Shown: positions 53,047 through 63,290, counted from the stretch's first letter. The stretch: DNA of 64,000 nt from Verrucomicrobiota bacterium (GCA_016713365.1 JADJPG010000036.1:22918-86917), one strand, 5' to 3'. Numbers and translations: made by a program. The notes: a model not told the origin generated them from the sequence alone.

Positions 53047-53502
53047 ATGAAGAAAGACGTAATTCCGGTCGAGATTCGCGGCATTCTGCCGGCGAACAGC
53101 GGATGCGCCATCTTCGTAGGCAATGACGAAAAAGTCTTCGTCATCCAGGTCGAGCACAACATGGGTGCCGTGATTGGAATGTTCCTGCGGGACACGCCAA
53201 AGGAACGTCCGCTCACGCACGACCTCATCGCCAGCATCTTCAAGGGCTTCAACGTCACGGTCGAACGCGCCATCATCACCGACATCAAGAACTCCACCTA
53301 CTACGCGCGGCTCATTCTCCAGCAGGAAAATGAGCTGGGCCGGAAGATTGTGGAGATCGATGCCCGTCCGAGTGACTGCCTCGCGATCGTCACCGCTCAG
53401 AAGCGGCCGCTCTTCGTCTCCACCTCCCTGTTTAATCAAGTCGAGGACATGTCCAAGTGGCTTGAGGAGATTAACGAGAACGGCGGCAGCGAAACCGAAT
53501 AA
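53047..53502 (+). CDS. Bifunctional nuclease (BFN/DUF151) domain protein
   Basis: This encodes 151 residues from ATG 53047. The pattern VIGMFLRDTPKERPLTHDLI, RAIITDIKNSTYYARLIL and EIDARPSDCLAIVTAQ matches the BFN/DUF151 family (for example plant BBD and Thermotoga TM0160), where RNase/DNase activity has been reported. The length is typical. The gene is followed after five bases by the DNA polymerase III delta gene, an operon-like pairing. Confidence 0.85.
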   Translation: MKKDVIPVEIRGILPANSGCAIFVGNDEKVFVIQVEHNMGAVIGMFLRDTPKERPLTHDLIASIFKGFNVTVERAIITDIKNSTYYARLILQQENELGRKIVEIDARPSDCLAIVTAQKRPLFVSTSLFNQVEDMSKWLEEINENGGSETE

Positions 53503-53507
53503 TTCCC

Positions 53508-54683
53508 ATGGCCCGGTCCGCCGATCCCTCCGCACCGGTCTTCCTCGTCTACGGCGATGACGACTACGCCGTCAAGCAGCGCGCCCGTCAGCTCTTTCAG
53601 CAATGGTCGCAGGAACTTGGCGGCATGGACCACGAAGTCATCGACGCGCAGGTCTCCAATTCCGGTGACGCACTGAAAGCGCTCGGCAAACTCCGCGAAG
53701 CACTGCAAACGCTCCCCTTCTTCGGCGGCGGCAAAGTCGTCTGGCTGCAGAGCTGTAATTTCCTCGGAATGGACCGCACGTCGCAAGCCTCCGCCGTGAC
53801 CGAAACCGTGGGCGAGATCGCGCAGGAGCTGAAAGAGTTCAAGTGGCAGAATGTGCGGCTGCTCATCAGCGCCAGCGAGGTCGACAAACGCCGCGTCTTT
53901 TACAAAACCATCGAGAAGCTCGGCACCATCGAGAGTTTCCTCGCATGGTCGCTCGACGACAAGGACTGGGCCGGCCAGGCCGAGATGGCGACGCGCAAGG
54001 AATTGCGCGCCCGCAAAAAGGACATCAGCGAAGAAGCGCTCGCGGAACTCGTCCAGGCCGTCGGCCCGCATCGTCAGCAGCTCGCGAACGAAATCGAAAA
54101 GCTCTGTCTCTACGTCGGCGAACGCCCGGCCATCACCGAGGCGGACATCAACGCAATTGTTTCCCGCAACAAACAGGCCCGCGCCTTCGCTCTCGCCGAG
54201 GCCCTTGGCGACCGCGACCTCCCGCGCGTCCTCCGCACGCTCGACGAGGAATTGTGGGAGATGAAGTTCGACAAGGACAAATCCGAGATCGGCCTGCTCT
54301 ACGGCATCATTAGCAAAGTCCGCGCGATGGTGCTGATGAAGGAAGTCATGCGCGAAGGCTGGCTCAAGGCCGAGCGCGAGTATTTCCGTTTCAAGACGCA
54401 GTTCGAGAATCTCCCGACGGACAAACTGCCCACGGACAAAAAGTTCAATCCGCGCGCGCTGCATCCATTCGTCGCGCACAAGGCTCTTCTCCAGTGCGTC
54501 AACTACTCCAGCGCCGAGCTCGTTCGCGCGATGGGACTGCTGCTCGAGTGCAATCAGAAGCTCGTTTCCAGCAGCCTCGATGAAGCACTCGTGCTACAGC
54601 AAGTTCTCGTCGACATCGTCCGCAAGGAAGGCGAGAAACCCGCCGCCAGTCGCAGCGCAGACAGCTCGCGATTCCGCGCGTAA
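53508..54683 (+). CDS. holA: DNA polymerase III delta subunit
   Basis: This 391-residue clamp-loader subunit has the three-domain HolA layout: N-terminal FLVYGDDDYAVKQRARQLF, PFFGGGKVVWLQSCNFLG in the wrench area, and the C-terminal collar helices (RALHPFVAHKALLQCVNY; LVRAMGLLLECNQKL). It opens the beta clamp in DNA replication. It lacks ATPase motifs as is normal for delta. Length exceeds the E. coli protein (343) mainly by internal loops and the C-tail. It converges with the permease array (23 bases between stops). Confidence 0.9.
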   Translation: MARSADPSAPVFLVYGDDDYAVKQRARQLFQQWSQELGGMDHEVIDAQVSNSGDALKALGKLREALQTLPFFGGGKVVWLQSCNFLGMDRTSQASAVTETVGEIAQELKEFKWQNVRLLISASEVDKRRVFYKTIEKLGTIESFLAWSLDDKDWAGQAEMATRKELRARKKDISEEALAELVQAVGPHRQQLANEIEKLCLYVGERPAITEADINAIVSRNKQARAFALAEALGDRDLPRVLRTLDEELWEMKFDKDKSEIGLLYGIISKVRAMVLMKEVMREGWLKAEREYFRFKTQFENLPTDKLPTDKKFNPRALHPFVAHKALLQCVNYSSAELVRAMGLLLECNQKLVSSSLDEALVLQQVLVDIVRKEGEKPAASRSADSSRFRA

Positions 54684-54706
54684 CCGTCGGCGAAAAGGCG
54701 TTCCCC

Positions 54707-56323
54707 CTACCGGCGCAGCACGGGCGGCAAGGCATTCGGACGGGCTTTGTTCGTCGGCTCCACGATGAACTCCGATTCTTCCGACCACCCGGCTCGCTCC
54801 GTGATCGACGATCGAAACTGTCGTCGCAACTGCTCGCGCGCGTAGTTGATGAACATGAGATTCTTCAGCGGCCAGATCAGCGGGAGGAGAAAGCCCGCCG
54901 AACACAACACGGGAATCAACGGAACCAGCAACACCCACAGCACCGTGCGAGTGACCGCCTTGGCGGGCTTGCGATTCACCAAACCCTGCCAGAGTCCGTA
55001 GCGCGCCACCGCGGCGAGATCCATCACCACGCCGAGAATGCACAGGCCGGAGAGCATCAAGATCAGGATGCAACCCGCCAGCGAATAGCCCGAACCGCCC
55101 AGCACGTACACCTGCCCCGCCACCAGCACGGACTCGATGGTCACCAGCGCGGCGACTGGTTTGTAGAACATCTTGCGCAAGCCCAGCACGTGACCTTCCA
55201 CGACTTCCTTCGCCGTCATCGGTGTACACAGCAGCAATTCCATCGCGCCGGACTCGCGCGCGCCGGAGAACAAATGACAGGCCTCGGATGCGACCGAAAC
55301 AGACACGGTCAGGTGGACGAGAAACATCACGCCGAAGAGCGTCGCTGCGACCGAGGTCGCACCGGATGTCAGCAACCAGGCCGTGACCGAAACCAGCGCC
55401 ACCGCACCAACGACCGTCAGCAACAGCGTTTGTCGCGTGCCGCCACGCGCGGCGAGCCAGACGATCGGATTGCTCTCCAGATAAACCGCCCGCCCCTCGA
55501 AGTCACCGGGCTCCAAACGCGGCGCGATGCGGGAGGTTAAACCTCTCCACCACGCCGGCGCGGAAGAGGGAGGGCGGTCCTGCCACGACCGGGGCAGAAT
55601 GAACATCGCCGTAAACAACGCCGCCCAGCTCATTGAAAGAACGATTCCCAATGAGGTCCAGTACTGCTCCGGCGCCGCCGAATAACGCGTGTCGAATCCT
55701 TCGATGAACGGCGTGGTGGGACTAAACCAAACGACAGGCGAGGTCGCCCAAGCGGGGCTCAGGAGGAACAGCGGCGGAATCACCGTCAGAAACGCCAGAA
55801 TGCCCACGGTGCTCATCCACGCGCGGCGTTCATCGCGACACGAGGACGAAACTGCCAGCCCGACCGAGACGCTGAAGAACAACGTGCTCATGAGCACCAG
55901 CACCGCGCGCCAGAATTCCCCGAGCGTCACACCACCGACCACCAGCGGAATGGCCAGCGGCGGGAAAATCGCGAGCAGTCCGTAGAAGCTGTTCACGGAC
56001 GTGGCCATCAGCTTGCCCAGAACCACGTCGTAGGGACGAAGGTCAGTGAGAAACAACAGCCCGAGTGTTCCCGAACGTTTCTCTTCGCTCAGGCAATCCG
56101 CGGTGTTCCGCGCGCCGTCGATGAGGCAGTACACAAACGACAACCACGCGAGCAAGCTGAACACGAAAGCTCCGTTTTGACCGGCGTTCTTCACGCTCCC
56201 GCCGCCGAGGACAGTTCCCGCCAGCACAATTGCGCCGATGGCCGCCCACAGCCGGAAGCGATACGTGCTCTTCATGCGCGCCCGGACACGCAGCTCGCGT
56301 TCAACGATGGGAAGAAAGGTCAT
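54707..56323 (-). CDS. Double-size ABC-2 permease, array member 5 (last)
   Basis: This encodes 538 residues from ATG 56323 (MTFLPIVERELRVRAR); an upstream ATG lacks homology. First-half coupling motif EEKRSGTLGLLFLTDL (about 82-97) and second-half SGARESGAMELLLCTPM (near 375) bracket two sets of helices, so the protein is two ABC-2 halves joined. Between them a soluble-like loop with RPPSSAPAWWRGL. It is the most divergent of the five (for example STLFFSVSVGLAVSSSC) and ends KARPNALPPVLRR, a longer cytosolic tail. It lies 102 bases from the previous copy. Confidence 0.85.
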   Translation of the reverse strand: MTFLPIVERELRVRARMKSTYRFRLWAAIGAIVLAGTVLGGGSVKNAGQNGAFVFSLLAWLSFVYCLIDGARNTADCLSEEKRSGTLGLLFLTDLRPYDVVLGKLMATSVNSFYGLLAIFPPLAIPLVVGGVTLGEFWRAVLVLMSTLFFSVSVGLAVSSSCRDERRAWMSTVGILAFLTVIPPLFLLSPAWATSPVVWFSPTTPFIEGFDTRYSAAPEQYWTSLGIVLSMSWAALFTAMFILPRSWQDRPPSSAPAWWRGLTSRIAPRLEPGDFEGRAVYLESNPIVWLAARGGTRQTLLLTVVGAVALVSVTAWLLTSGATSVAATLFGVMFLVHLTVSVSVASEACHLFSGARESGAMELLLCTPMTAKEVVEGHVLGLRKMFYKPVAALVTIESVLVAGQVYVLGGSGYSLAGCILILMLSGLCILGVVMDLAAVARYGLWQGLVNRKPAKAVTRTVLWVLLVPLIPVLCSAGFLLPLIWPLKNLMFINYAREQLRRQFRSSITERAGWSEESEFIVEPTNKARPNALPPVLRR

Positions 56324-56425
56324 TGCAGGTCGTCCACCCTTCCCCGCCCGGTTACGATCCCGGTCTTGTGTGCAATCGCCCAACGCATGGCGGGATGGTG
56401 CGTGGCGCGGTTCACGGCGAGAAGT

Positions 56426-58129
56426 TCAAACTGCGCCCGGCGATCGCGAACCTCGCTTCTTGCCCGCCCACCAGCGTCCGAGGGCGCGACCCAACTGGCG
56501 CCAACCGAGCGTGCCGGCATCCGCCCCGCCGTAGCGTTCGACGGCGGTCAGACGCAGGCTGGACAGAAGATTCGCGCGCGAGCTTTTTACGAAATAGTAG
56601 TCCAACAGCAGACTTACTCCGGCCCAGGCAAGGATCGACAAGAGAGTCACAATCTCGCCCTCCATCGTGTCTTCAAACAAGTAGATCAGGATCACAACGA
56701 ACCCCACCGCCACCCACGGTCCGATCATCAAGCGAAGATAAACGGAGGTGACGGCGCTGGAAGCGCTCTTGGACACCGCGCTGCACCACCACCCCATCCA
56801 ACCCGCCGCATACGAATCCGCCAGGAACACCACCAAGCTGGCGAGCATCGCCAGGGTGAGCACGTGGTGTTCTCTTCCGCCTTCCGGCACGCTGACTGCC
56901 ATCACGAAAAGCACGAGCTCGATCAAAACCATCACCACCACGGGCGCGAGAAACTGCCGGCTCAACGCCAGACGATGACCTCCGACAACGTCACCCAGCG
57001 TCAATGGCGTGGACAGCAGCAACTCCAGCGCTCCCTTGTCCCGATCCACGGCAAAGGCCTGGCTGGCGAAATTGATCATCCAGTGCTTTAAGAACCAGTT
57101 CAGAAAAAACGTGGAGAACAGGAGCGGCCAAAGATCAACTCCCCGCACCTCGGCAAGCCGACACCCAAAAATCGCGATCGCGGCCACTGAGCCGAGCAAA
57201 ATCCATGGATACCAGACCATCCGCCGCTCCCGGCTCGCGAGCCAGAAGATCGGGTTCACATTCAGCGCAGCCCGGCGGAACACCGCGCGCGCCGTCACGC
57301 TGCCCATTACGAGATCCCGGCACCAGTTCCGCCAACGCTTCAACCACCCTTCCGACGGCCCGTCCTGCCACGCGGCCGGCAGTCGCCAGCAGGCGAGACT
57401 GAAGAACAACCAGCCCAACCCATGCGTCACTGCCGAGGAGAACCAGAACGCGCCCGCGGCGCCGATATAGGAACTGCTTCGAATCTGCGCGCACGCATAG
57501 CCCGGACTCGCCTGAACAAACCACGGAGCAAGCTGGCCGAGGCCATTCACCGAAGCAGCGATCCCGCCGACCATCGGCAAGCCAATGCAAAAGCCGATCA
57601 GTAGAATCGTGGTCAGCCCCATCGCCTGCCGTTCCTGCCAGCTCAACACCGAGACAAACATCGAGACCGCCAGCGCGAAGAACAAAGTATTCAGCAACAC
57701 CAACGTCAGCCTCGCCAGATCCCCGAAGGTCACGCCACCCAGCATCAGCGGAATCGCCAGCACCGGCACCAGCGCGACCAGCCCGTAGAAGGCGTTCAGC
57801 GAGGTCGCGGAGAGTTTGCCGATGACGACGTCACGGGGTTTGAGGTCTGTCAGAAAAAGGAGCCCGAGCGTTCCCTCGCGTTTCTCCGAGCTGATGCAGT
57901 CCGCCGTCAGTCGCACGGCCGAGACAATGGTGAAGAAGAAGGCGAGATACGCCAGAATCTGAAACATCTCCGCGCCCTGCTGCGATGGCGCCATGAATGG
58001 CCCCGGCCCGATCAAAACGACCAGGACCGGAATCAACGCCGACAGCGCAACCTGAGCGCGCAACCAATAGGTGCCGCTCCGTCGCGAGGCAACGCGCAGC
58101 TCGCGTTCAACGATGGGCAGGAAAGTCAT
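56426..58129 (-). CDS. Double-size ABC-2 permease, array member 4
   Basis: This 567-residue protein starts MTFLPIVERELRVASRR. First motif SSEKREGTLGLLFLTDLKPR, second DRDKGALELLLSTPL (near 370). In the second motif DRDKG replaces RRSG. The 5-prime ATG is separated by 46 bases from the stop of member 3. C-terminal segment ARALGRWWAGKKRGSRSP is unusually basic. It is predicted inner-membrane and dependent on the ATPase at the right end of the window or another in trans. Confidence 0.86.
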   Translation of the reverse strand: MTFLPIVERELRVASRRSGTYWLRAQVALSALIPVLVVLIGPGPFMAPSQQGAEMFQILAYLAFFFTIVSAVRLTADCISSEKREGTLGLLFLTDLKPRDVVIGKLSATSLNAFYGLVALVPVLAIPLMLGGVTFGDLARLTLVLLNTLFFALAVSMFVSVLSWQERQAMGLTTILLIGFCIGLPMVGGIAASVNGLGQLAPWFVQASPGYACAQIRSSSYIGAAGAFWFSSAVTHGLGWLFFSLACWRLPAAWQDGPSEGWLKRWRNWCRDLVMGSVTARAVFRRAALNVNPIFWLASRERRMVWYPWILLGSVAAIAIFGCRLAEVRGVDLWPLLFSTFFLNWFLKHWMINFASQAFAVDRDKGALELLLSTPLTLGDVVGGHRLALSRQFLAPVVVMVLIELVLFVMAVSVPEGGREHHVLTLAMLASLVVFLADSYAAGWMGWWCSAVSKSASSAVTSVYLRLMIGPWVAVGFVVILIYLFEDTMEGEIVTLLSILAWAGVSLLLDYYFVKSSRANLLSSLRLTAVERYGGADAGTLGWRQLGRALGRWWAGKKRGSRSPGAV

Positions 58130-58175
58130 TTCAGCGTCTCCACCACAGACAACGTCGCGTGGTCCCGCTCACGTT

Positions 58176-59795
58176 TCATCCTCCGCGGCCCGGCCCGGTG
58201 TCGAATCGCGAAGTGGCCACGGCTCGGAACTCCGCCAGCAACCGGCGCCGCGCCGGGACGGCGAAGTAGGCGCTGACGGCGACGCTGATCGCGCCCCAGA
58301 GAATGAAGAACGCCTCCGCTTCCCAGCGTCCCATCCGGAAACCAAACGCATCCGTGAACGCGCCCACGGTCATCACGATGAAATAAATAATCCACGGCAG
58401 GAGCAGCACTCGCAGCATCGCCACCACAGCGGCGCGATTCGGCCGGCGACTGTTTAACCCGCGCCACATGCCCACCCACGACAAGGCAAAGATATCCGTC
58501 ACAAACACCGTCATTCCGACAATCCACAACACCGTCGCCTCCGAGCTGCGCCGGTTGGACATCAGGAAGACAAAGTCCATGAGCAACACGGCGAAGACCG
58601 GCCCGGCGAACTGGCGTTCGAGCGCGAGGACCTGTCCGCGCACAATCGTCTTCACCTCGATGGGCGTGGAGAGCAGCAGCTCCAGCGCGCCGCTCTGGCG
58701 ATCGTTTGAAAACCGGCGGCACGCTTCCGTGCCGATCCAGAACTTCAAAATCAGATGCACGATAAACGCGGTGGTGATGTAGGCCCCGTCGTCCTGCCAG
58801 TCCCGCGCAGAGATCCACAGCCCCGCCGCCCAGATCAAGCCGACCAGCGCGAGGAACAGCCACACCGCGACCGACTTGGTCCGGCTGCGTGCCAACAGCC
58901 AGAGAACAGGATTGATATCGAGCAACCGCTGGCGGATGGAGCGGCGCTTCTCCGCGGTGCCAAGTCGCAGTTGCTCCAGCTTCTCGCGACGCCTCAACTG
59001 CGCCGTCGTCAGCGCGCGATCCTGCCACGTGCGCGGGACGATGAGCGACGCTGCAATCAGAAGCGCCCAGCTCAGCACGTGGGTGAAGATCACCGAGGCG
59101 TGGAAATAGTTGAACGTGGATCTGGTGAACGGAGTCTCAAAGGCCATCACGCCCGCGTAGCCGGGGCTGGGGATAAGCAGAAGTTCCGCGATCGACCGCG
59201 GCACTAGCACCGACCGCCATTCGTGGCAGATGAGCGAGGCCAGCGGAAAGCCCGCCGCAAAGACCAGCACAATAACCAAGGCGACCGCCATGGAACGGCG
59301 TTCGTCGCGGCTGATGGCGGAGCAGAACATTCCCACGGAGAGCGAGAAGAACAGCGTGTTCAACGCGACGATGACGATGCGCCAGAATTCAGACAGCGTC
59401 ACGCCGCCGACGAGCAGCGGAATCGCCATCACCGGAAAGATGGCGAAGACGCCGTAGAAGGAATTCACCGAGGACGCGACGAGCTTGCCGAGAACAATGT
59501 CGTAGCCTTTGAGGTCCGTGAGAAACAACAAGCCGAGCGTTCCCTCGCGCTTCTCTTCGCTCAGGCAATCGGCCGTGCGAAACACACCGACGAACAAGCA
59601 GTAGAGGTAAACCGCCGCCGAGATGGCGATGAGCAAAGCCTGGCCGAGTTCCCACGGCGGCTCGCGTCGCATCACCAGCATCACCCAGCCTCCCAGCACC
59701 ACGCCAACCGCCGCGACGGCGAGACGAATCCAATACGTGCCCCGCCGCCGGGAGGCTTCGATCAATTCACGCGCAACGATGGGAAGAAACGTCAT
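58176..59795 (-). CDS. Double-size ABC-2 permease, array member 3
   Basis: This 539-residue protein starts MTFLPIVARELIEASRRR, where Ala and Ile-Glu replace the usual E-R-E-L-R-V. First motif EEKREGTLGLLFLTDLKGYD, second NDRQSGALELLLSTPI. Its start overlaps the stop of member 2 by four bases (ATGA, 59792-59795), indicating translational coupling. It has a Lys/Arg-rich loop (LRRREKLEQLRLGTAEKRRS) between the halves, on the likely cytosolic side. Confidence 0.87.
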   Translation of the reverse strand: MTFLPIVARELIEASRRRGTYWIRLAVAAVGVVLGGWVMLVMRREPPWELGQALLIAISAAVYLYCLFVGVFRTADCLSEEKREGTLGLLFLTDLKGYDIVLGKLVASSVNSFYGVFAIFPVMAIPLLVGGVTLSEFWRIVIVALNTLFFSLSVGMFCSAISRDERRSMAVALVIVLVFAAGFPLASLICHEWRSVLVPRSIAELLLIPSPGYAGVMAFETPFTRSTFNYFHASVIFTHVLSWALLIAASLIVPRTWQDRALTTAQLRRREKLEQLRLGTAEKRRSIRQRLLDINPVLWLLARSRTKSVAVWLFLALVGLIWAAGLWISARDWQDDGAYITTAFIVHLILKFWIGTEACRRFSNDRQSGALELLLSTPIEVKTIVRGQVLALERQFAGPVFAVLLMDFVFLMSNRRSSEATVLWIVGMTVFVTDIFALSWVGMWRGLNSRRPNRAAVVAMLRVLLLPWIIYFIVMTVGAFTDAFGFRMGRWEAEAFFILWGAISVAVSAYFAVPARRRLLAEFRAVATSRFDTGPGRGG

Positions 59796-61492
59796 GGAGT
59801 GGGAAGACGGTCAATTCTGGCAACGCGGGCGCCGGGCTTCGGCGTCGCGCCACCTTCCCATCCGGGTGACCACGGTCGCGACGCGCCGGACCGTTTGGAT
59901 GGCACGTCACCGGCGGCCATTTCGCGGAATGCCCTAGTCAGTTGTCGTTTGCTCTTCGCAGCAGCCATGCACGACGTGGTGATACACAAAAGCATCCAGA
60001 GCGACCAGCAAAGCCAGAACGCACCGTCGGAGAGAGCACGATTGAAGATGGAAGCGATGAACACAAAAACCGCGACCCACGGCAGGAGCAGCACCCTCGA
60101 AACGACGATCAACACCGCACGATGAGGTCGCGGGCCTCGCAGGGCCGCCCACATCCCGACCCAATCGATGGCATAAAAATCGACCCACAACAGGAGCGAA
60201 CCGCCAGAAAAGATTGCCGCGAACATCAACACATCGTCGCCGCCAAAATCCCTGGGGTAGTTGACGCCCATCACCACGAGCAAGCTGACGTTCATCAACG
60301 TCAGCGCCCACGCGAACGGTTTGAACTGCCGGCGGAACACGCTCCGTTGACCTGTCAGAATCTGAACCGGCTGCAACGGCGTCGCGAGCAGCAACTCCAG
60401 CGCGCCGCTCCGACGTTCGTCGCATAAGCGGCGCGTTGCCTGAACCGCCATCAGCCCCTTCACGATGACGTGAAAACCAAACGCGCTCAGGAACGAAATC
60501 GAATACAGCTTTCGAAAATCCGGACCGCTAACCGCCAGCGATCCGAATGTGCACACCAGCCAGGCTATTCCCAGCGTTCCGAAAACCCACGCCAAGACCG
60601 CGCCGGGAAAGCGGTCCCGCCCCACCAGCCAGGCGAATGGGTTGGGCATCATCGGCTCGGAGGAACGTCGTCCGGGTCGCCTCGGGGACGGCGCCGCGCC
60701 CGTCGATTTCAATTTCGACTCCGCACGCCACGAATGCGGCAGCCACAGGCTCGAAAAGACAAGTAGCCCGCCTGCGAGACCGAGCATCACGATCACCGAC
60801 GCCCAGAACTGCGATTCGCCGGAACGGAACTGATACCACCCGTCAAAGGCGCGCGTGAAACTGAGCAACGGGCTGGGCAAAAGCAGCCACTCCGCGTTGT
60901 TCGGATGCATCAGCTCGGCACCGATCAAACTGATCAGATAAAGCACGCCGGTCAGGCCCAGGATGATTCCGAAGCTCGCCAGCATCGCCGCCCGCGTATC
61001 GCGCGACACCGCGGAGGCGAACATTCCGATCGCCAGCGAGAACAGCAGCGTCGTCAGCAGCGCCAACACCGTTCGACCGAACTCCGCGCCCGTCACACCG
61101 CCCATCATCAGCGGCACCCCGAGAATTGGAATCACTGCCAGCACGGTGTAAAACGCGACCATCGATGTCGCCACGAGCTTGCCCAGCACGATGTCGTACC
61201 CGCGCAGGTCGGTCAGAAACAACAGCCCCAGCGTGCCTTCCTTTCTTTCCGAGCAGAGGCAATCCGCCGTCAGAAACACACCGGCCACCAGTGTGAAGGC
61301 AAATACCAGGATGCTGATCGCGACAAAGATTTGGCTGCCTGCCTGGCGGATGCCCGACGGGCCGCCAATTGCTACGAAGAGGACGAAGAAGATCGCGCTC
61401 GCGCAGACCGCCGAGATGAGCCACATCCGATGCGTGGTGACCTTGCGTGCCGCCACGCGCAGTTCCCGTTCGACAATCGGCAAGAAGGTCAT
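59792..61492 (-). CDS. Double-size ABC-2 permease, array member 2
   Basis: This 566-residue protein starts MTFLPIVERELRVAARK. First motif SERKEGTLGLLFLTDLRGYD (Arg and Lys swapped relative to the others), second DERRSGALELLLATPLQPV. The start overlaps the stop of member 1 by four bases (61489-61492) and the stop overlaps member 3, so members 1-3 are a tightly coupled unit. An Arg/Pro-rich inter-half loop (STGAAPSPRRPGRRSSE) is present. Confidence 0.87.
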   Translation of the reverse strand: MTFLPIVERELRVAARKVTTHRMWLISAVCASAIFFVLFVAIGGPSGIRQAGSQIFVAISILVFAFTLVAGVFLTADCLCSERKEGTLGLLFLTDLRGYDIVLGKLVATSMVAFYTVLAVIPILGVPLMMGGVTGAEFGRTVLALLTTLLFSLAIGMFASAVSRDTRAAMLASFGIILGLTGVLYLISLIGAELMHPNNAEWLLLPSPLLSFTRAFDGWYQFRSGESQFWASVIVMLGLAGGLLVFSSLWLPHSWRAESKLKSTGAAPSPRRPGRRSSEPMMPNPFAWLVGRDRFPGAVLAWVFGTLGIAWLVCTFGSLAVSGPDFRKLYSISFLSAFGFHVIVKGLMAVQATRRLCDERRSGALELLLATPLQPVQILTGQRSVFRRQFKPFAWALTLMNVSLLVVMGVNYPRDFGGDDVLMFAAIFSGGSLLLWVDFYAIDWVGMWAALRGPRPHRAVLIVVSRVLLLPWVAVFVFIASIFNRALSDGAFWLCWSLWMLLCITTSCMAAAKSKRQLTRAFREMAAGDVPSKRSGASRPWSPGWEGGATPKPGARVARIDRLPTP

Positions 61493-63210
61493 GACACAGC
61501 GCCCGCCGTCGGTTCCTTTGCGCGGCTAAACTTGAGCCAGCGAAACTTCGAACCACCCGCATCATCCGCACCCCGGGCCGCCACGAGGCGCAAGTCCCGG
61601 TTCAGCCGGCGTCGCGCGTAGAGGATGAACGCGATGTCGACGCCGATTCCCACCACGGACATGATCAACTGAGGAATCCACCAGGCCCAGTAACCGCCCA
61701 TGACGTTGGACCCGATCTGCAGGGCGAAGGTCGCGAAGCCGAGGACAATCGGAGGCAGGCCTTGGACGAGAACAATGGCTTTGATGACCGCGTGGTTCGC
61801 GTTCTTGCTCACCAGCCCCATCCACATGCCGACCCACGCCACCGCGATCAGTCCGGAAATGGTGGTGAGCATCGAGCACACCGCATTCACCACCAGCCCG
61901 GCATACATGTCCTGAATCCACTGCTGATTGGTTTGCAGCGAAGGATTGTTCTTCAGGTTGATGGCGAGGTTCTGCTCGATCTGGAGCCACGTGGCCGCCG
62001 CTTGAAAAATCACGAGCACCAGCAACGGCCCGGCAAAAGTTCGTCGAATCGCCCACCACTGACCTTGAACGATTTGTCGCGGCTCCAACGGCGTCGCAAG
62101 CAGCAGCTCCATCGTCCCCGTGCGCATCGCGTCGATGAAGAACCTCGTCGCGAACGTCGCCACCCACAGGTTCAGCAGCAACGAATAGAACGCCGCGGAG
62201 CCTTGCGAGACGCCAGCCAGCACATTCGAATCGGCGCGGCGAACACTCAGGAGAAATCCGATCACGATGAAGCCGGCCAGCGCCATCCACAGGAAACGCC
62301 CCATCCACAAATCGCGTCCAGCCAGCCAGCGCGCCGGGTTGTCCGCCAGCCAGCGTTCCCGCAGCGTCCGGCGCTTCTTCGGCGATCCGAAACGCCACCG
62401 TTGCGCGCGCGACGCGGAACCTTCCTTCTCCTTCGATGCCGTCTCCTGCCAGCGCCGCGGCGCGAGCCACGCCGCCGCGCCGAGGAAGGCCCAGGCAAGA
62501 ACATGCACGAACGCCAGGCAGGTCCAAAAATTCGCGAGCTGGGTGGACCGGGCTTCCGTGAGCGCGTAACTGGGGCTCACGAGACTGAACCGCGGTTCAA
62601 ACTTCGTCGCGTCCCACTCGGCAATCGACCAATCGATCATCGGGAACACCGCGACGAACAGACCGAACAAAAGAGCCGCGCCGGTCATCGCGCGCTGCGC
62701 ATCGCGGCTGATGGCGGAAATGAAAACTCCGACCGCCAGTGAAAAGAAGAGCGTGTTGAACAACACGAGCATCAACCGCCAGAATTCGCCCCCCGTCACA
62801 CCGCCGAGGAGGAAGGCGATGCCAATCACCGGAAACGCCGCCATCAACCCGTAGGTGGCAACCAGCGAATGGGAGAACAATTTCCCGAGCACGATATCGT
62901 AGCCGCGCAGATCCGTCAGAAAGAGCAACCCCAGGGTTCCCTCGCGCTTCTCCTCGCTCAGGGAATCCGACGTCAGAAAGACGCCAGCCGCACTGACGAA
63001 AGCGAAGCTCAGCCACGAGAACATCGAGAACAGGATCATCCCCAGCTGACTGCCGAAAGCGACGCCGCCCCGTCGCCCCATCTCCGAGATCGCCATGACC
63101 ATCGCCAGCAGGAACACCGCGAGCGCCGCCGCCCCGATCCGCGACCAATATGTCCCCTTCCGCCGCGCCGCCACGCGCAGTTCTCGATCAACGATGGGAA
63201 GGAAGGTCAT
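61489..63210 (-). CDS. Double-size ABC-2 permease, array member 1 (nearest the ATPase)
   Basis: This 573-residue protein starts MTFLPIVDRELRVAARRK. First half: helices and EEKREGTLGLLFLTDLRGYD, GGVTGGEFWRLMLVLFNTLF; second half: RTGTMELLLATPLEPRQIV (near 355). It differs by a periplasmic insertion about 405-425 (INLKNNPSLQTNQQWIQD). The gap to the ATPase gene (80 bases) holds an inverted repeat. Ten to twelve helices in total are expected. Function: probably the permease of an exporter or membrane-remodelling ABC system; substrate unknown. Confidence 0.87.
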   Translation of the reverse strand: MTFLPIVDRELRVAARRKGTYWSRIGAAALAVFLLAMVMAISEMGRRGGVAFGSQLGMILFSMFSWLSFAFVSAAGVFLTSDSLSEEKREGTLGLLFLTDLRGYDIVLGKLFSHSLVATYGLMAAFPVIGIAFLLGGVTGGEFWRLMLVLFNTLFFSLAVGVFISAISRDAQRAMTGAALLFGLFVAVFPMIDWSIAEWDATKFEPRFSLVSPSYALTEARSTQLANFWTCLAFVHVLAWAFLGAAAWLAPRRWQETASKEKEGSASRAQRWRFGSPKKRRTLRERWLADNPARWLAGRDLWMGRFLWMALAGFIVIGFLLSVRRADSNVLAGVSQGSAAFYSLLLNLWVATFATRFFIDAMRTGTMELLLATPLEPRQIVQGQWWAIRRTFAGPLLVLVIFQAAATWLQIEQNLAINLKNNPSLQTNQQWIQDMYAGLVVNAVCSMLTTISGLIAVAWVGMWMGLVSKNANHAVIKAIVLVQGLPPIVLGFATFALQIGSNVMGGYWAWWIPQLIMSVVGIGVDIAFILYARRRLNRDLRLVAARGADDAGGSKFRWLKFSRAKEPTAGAVS

Positions 63211-63217
63211 GCGGCGG

Positions 63218-63287
63218 ATGATTCGTAATTCGTGATGCGTGATGTGGCGTTCAAGTTCATCTCACGCATCGCGCTTCACTCATCACG
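63218..63287. repeat. Imperfect inverted repeat, GATTCGTGATGCGTGATG type
   Basis: Between the first permease and the ATPase: left arm has ATTCGTAATTCGTGATGCGT, and the right arm (CTCACGCATC, then CACTCATCACG) is its imperfect reverse complement. The element is related in sequence to the one at 12488-12568, making a small family of intergenic hairpin repeats. It may modulate mRNA level between ATPase and permeases. Confidence 0.55.
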
Positions 63288-63290
63288 TCG

